64,000 nucleotides of DNA from Alteribacter lacisalsi. GTDB lineage: Bacteria; Bacillota; Bacilli; Bacillales; Salisediminibacteriaceae. The DNA lies in contig NZ_PDOF01000001.1 of NCBI RefSeq assembly GCF_003226345.1, positions 1,736,001 to 1,800,000 on the forward strand, read 5' to 3'. The notes under the pieces are model-generated. The model had not been told where the DNA came from. It worked only from the letters and a program-made list of their open reading frames with translations, and ran no database searches. A program made the position numbers and the translations under genes. Below, one piece after another: positions 63,080-64,000 of the stretch (positions are counted from its first letter, which is position 1; every line of letters starts with the position of its first letter).

Positions 63080-64000
63080 ATGAAAGAGCTTTTTTCGTTA
63101 TTTGCCATATATGCTGCCCTGTTTCTGTTTGGCATGACGGTGATGCGCCAGGGACTGTTAAACTTGCAGGGGCGGCGCATGTCGGATTTTCTCGTAAAAT
63201 TTATCGACAGGCCCTATAAAGGACTGCTTGCCGGTGCATTGGTTACAGGACTGCTGCAGAGCAGTTCTGCCGTCATGGTCATGACCGTCGGTCTTGTGGC
63301 AGCAAGGGTTATTTCGTTCCGCCATTCCATAGGAATTATGCTGGGAGCAAATATCGGCACGTGTCTGACACTCGAAATAGTTGCCATGAACACAACGTGG
63401 CTCATTGCGCCCCTTCTTATTTTCGGTGTACCGCTTCTTATGACAAGAAATCATGTTCTGTTTTGTATCGGGTGTTTTTCGTTTGGTCTGGGAAGTATTT
63501 TTGTTGCGATGCATGGTTTTGAGACACTTGCCTACCCACTGTCATCGCTCACTGCTGTTTATGAATGGCTGACGAGCACCGATGAAAAAAGCACACTTGC
63601 ATTGCTCGCGGGAATCTTCCTCAGCGGTGTGATTCAATCAAGTTCAGCTGTATCGGCTATAACGATGTCGTTTATGAATGAACATATCTTCTCTCTTCCA
63701 ACTGGGATCGCGATTATGCTCGGGGCAAATATTGGGACCTGTGTCACCGCTTGGCTTGCCAGTATCGGTGGGAGCGTGGAATCACGCCTCACAGCTTATG
63801 CCCATATATGGATTAACATTATCGGCGTCATAGTGTTCTTTCCGTTTTTGCATGTTTTTGCCGATGTGATCCAACTTACAGCGGATACTCCGGCAATCCA
63901 GCTTGCTCACGCGGCCACTGTTTTCAACATTCTTTCCTCGGCTGTGATCCTGCCCTTTACTGACCGGTTTGCCCGGTTCCTGATTAAGGTCCACCGTATA
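63080..64000 (+). CDS. yqeW: Na/Pi cotransporter family protein YqeW (partial, N-terminal 307 residues)
   Basis: The frame is open from ATG 63080 to the window end. It shows the two inverted repeats of the family: TGLLQSSSAVMVMTVG and SGVIQSSSAVSAITMS, each with a following GANIGTC motif (LGANIGTCLT, LGANIGTCVT), and about eight membrane segments. Homologous to the transporter at 9799, but no PhoU domain is visible in this part. In B. subtilis yqeW lies next to rpsU, as here. GAGGTG lies 6 bases before the ATG. Confidence 0.92.
   Translation, partial: MKELFSLFAIYAALFLFGMTVMRQGLLNLQGRRMSDFLVKFIDRPYKGLLAGALVTGLLQSSSAVMVMTVGLVAARVISFRHSIGIMLGANIGTCLTLEIVAMNTTWLIAPLLIFGVPLLMTRNHVLFCIGCFSFGLGSIFVAMHGFETLAYPLSSLTAVYEWLTSTDEKSTLALLAGIFLSGVIQSSSAVSAITMSFMNEHIFSLPTGIAIMLGANIGTCVTAWLASIGGSVESRLTAYAHIWINIIGVIVFFPFLHVFADVIQLTADTPAIQLAHAATVFNILSSAVILPFTDRFARFLIKVHRI

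Overview
The window looks like a chromosomal segment from a Bacillaceae (Bacillota) genome. Gene order is collinear with the Bacillus subtilis block that runs from yqeW and rpsU through yqeY, yqeZ-floA, yqfC-yqfD-phoH-pgpH-ybeY-dgkA-cdd-era-recO, glyQS-ccpN-yqfL, dnaG-rpoD-cccA, trmK-yqfO-ispH-yqfQ-cshB-nfo-yqfT, zur, yqfW-yqfX-ispG-yqfZ, yqgB, sodA-yqgE and pbpA; here it is read mostly on the minus strand. Sporulation genes (yqfC, yqfD), a SinR/SinI pair, GGAGG-type ribosome binding sites, many GTG/TTG starts and strong rho-independent terminators agree with this. Many acidic tails and inserts (PBP2, cytochrome c, PgpH) would fit a halophilic or alkaliphilic member, but that is inference.

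Layout. 1-6 kb: a partial unknown gene, two small membrane-anchored proteins, pbpA, a probable 6S RNA and a YqgE-like MFS protein. 6-12.5 kb: a PrcB-domain lipoprotein, sodA, uppP, an IscA-fold protein, a tRNA-Met/Ile2/Ser operon, a Na/Pi cotransporter and yqgB. 12.6-13.6 kb: sinR, and facing it a 47-residue sinI preceded by a clear c-di-GMP-I (GEMM) riboswitch. 13.8-19.3 kb: NfeD-like protein, a MITE-like element at the stop codon of a YpuA-like gene, MFS exporter, yqfZ-ispG, yqfX. 19.4-23.2 kb: yqfW and a zinc-uptake operon ending in zur. 23.4-27.2 kb: ppx-ppk. 27.3-31.7 kb: lytic transglycosylase, a manganese-type ABC pair, and an orphan sporulation-kinase-like histidine kinase. 32-40.7 kb: yqfT, nfo, cshB, yqfQ, a CarD-like regulator, ispH, yqfO-trmK, cccA and a glycerophosphodiesterase. 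41-50.7 kb: rpoD-dnaG-yqxD macromolecular synthesis cluster, yqfL, ccpN, glyS-glyQ with a T-box, recO. 50.7-63 kb: a dense, partly overlapping operon yqzL-era-cdd-DUF502-dgkA-ybeY-pgpH-phoH-yqfD-yqfC, then floA-yqeZ, yqeY-rpsU. The window ends inside a second Na/Pi cotransporter (yqeW).

Most of the window is conserved housekeeping: isoprenoid synthesis (ispG, ispH), lipid II and undecaprenyl-phosphate recycling (uppP, dgkA, pbpA), metal homeostasis (zur, znu, mnt, sodA), replication/transcription/translation and c-di-AMP hydrolysis (pgpH). The most noteworthy element is the riboswitch-sinI arrangement, which would link c-di-GMP directly to the SinR biofilm switch. A complementary anti-Shine-Dalgarno segment abutting aptamer helix P1 suggests that the ligand turns sinI translation on.
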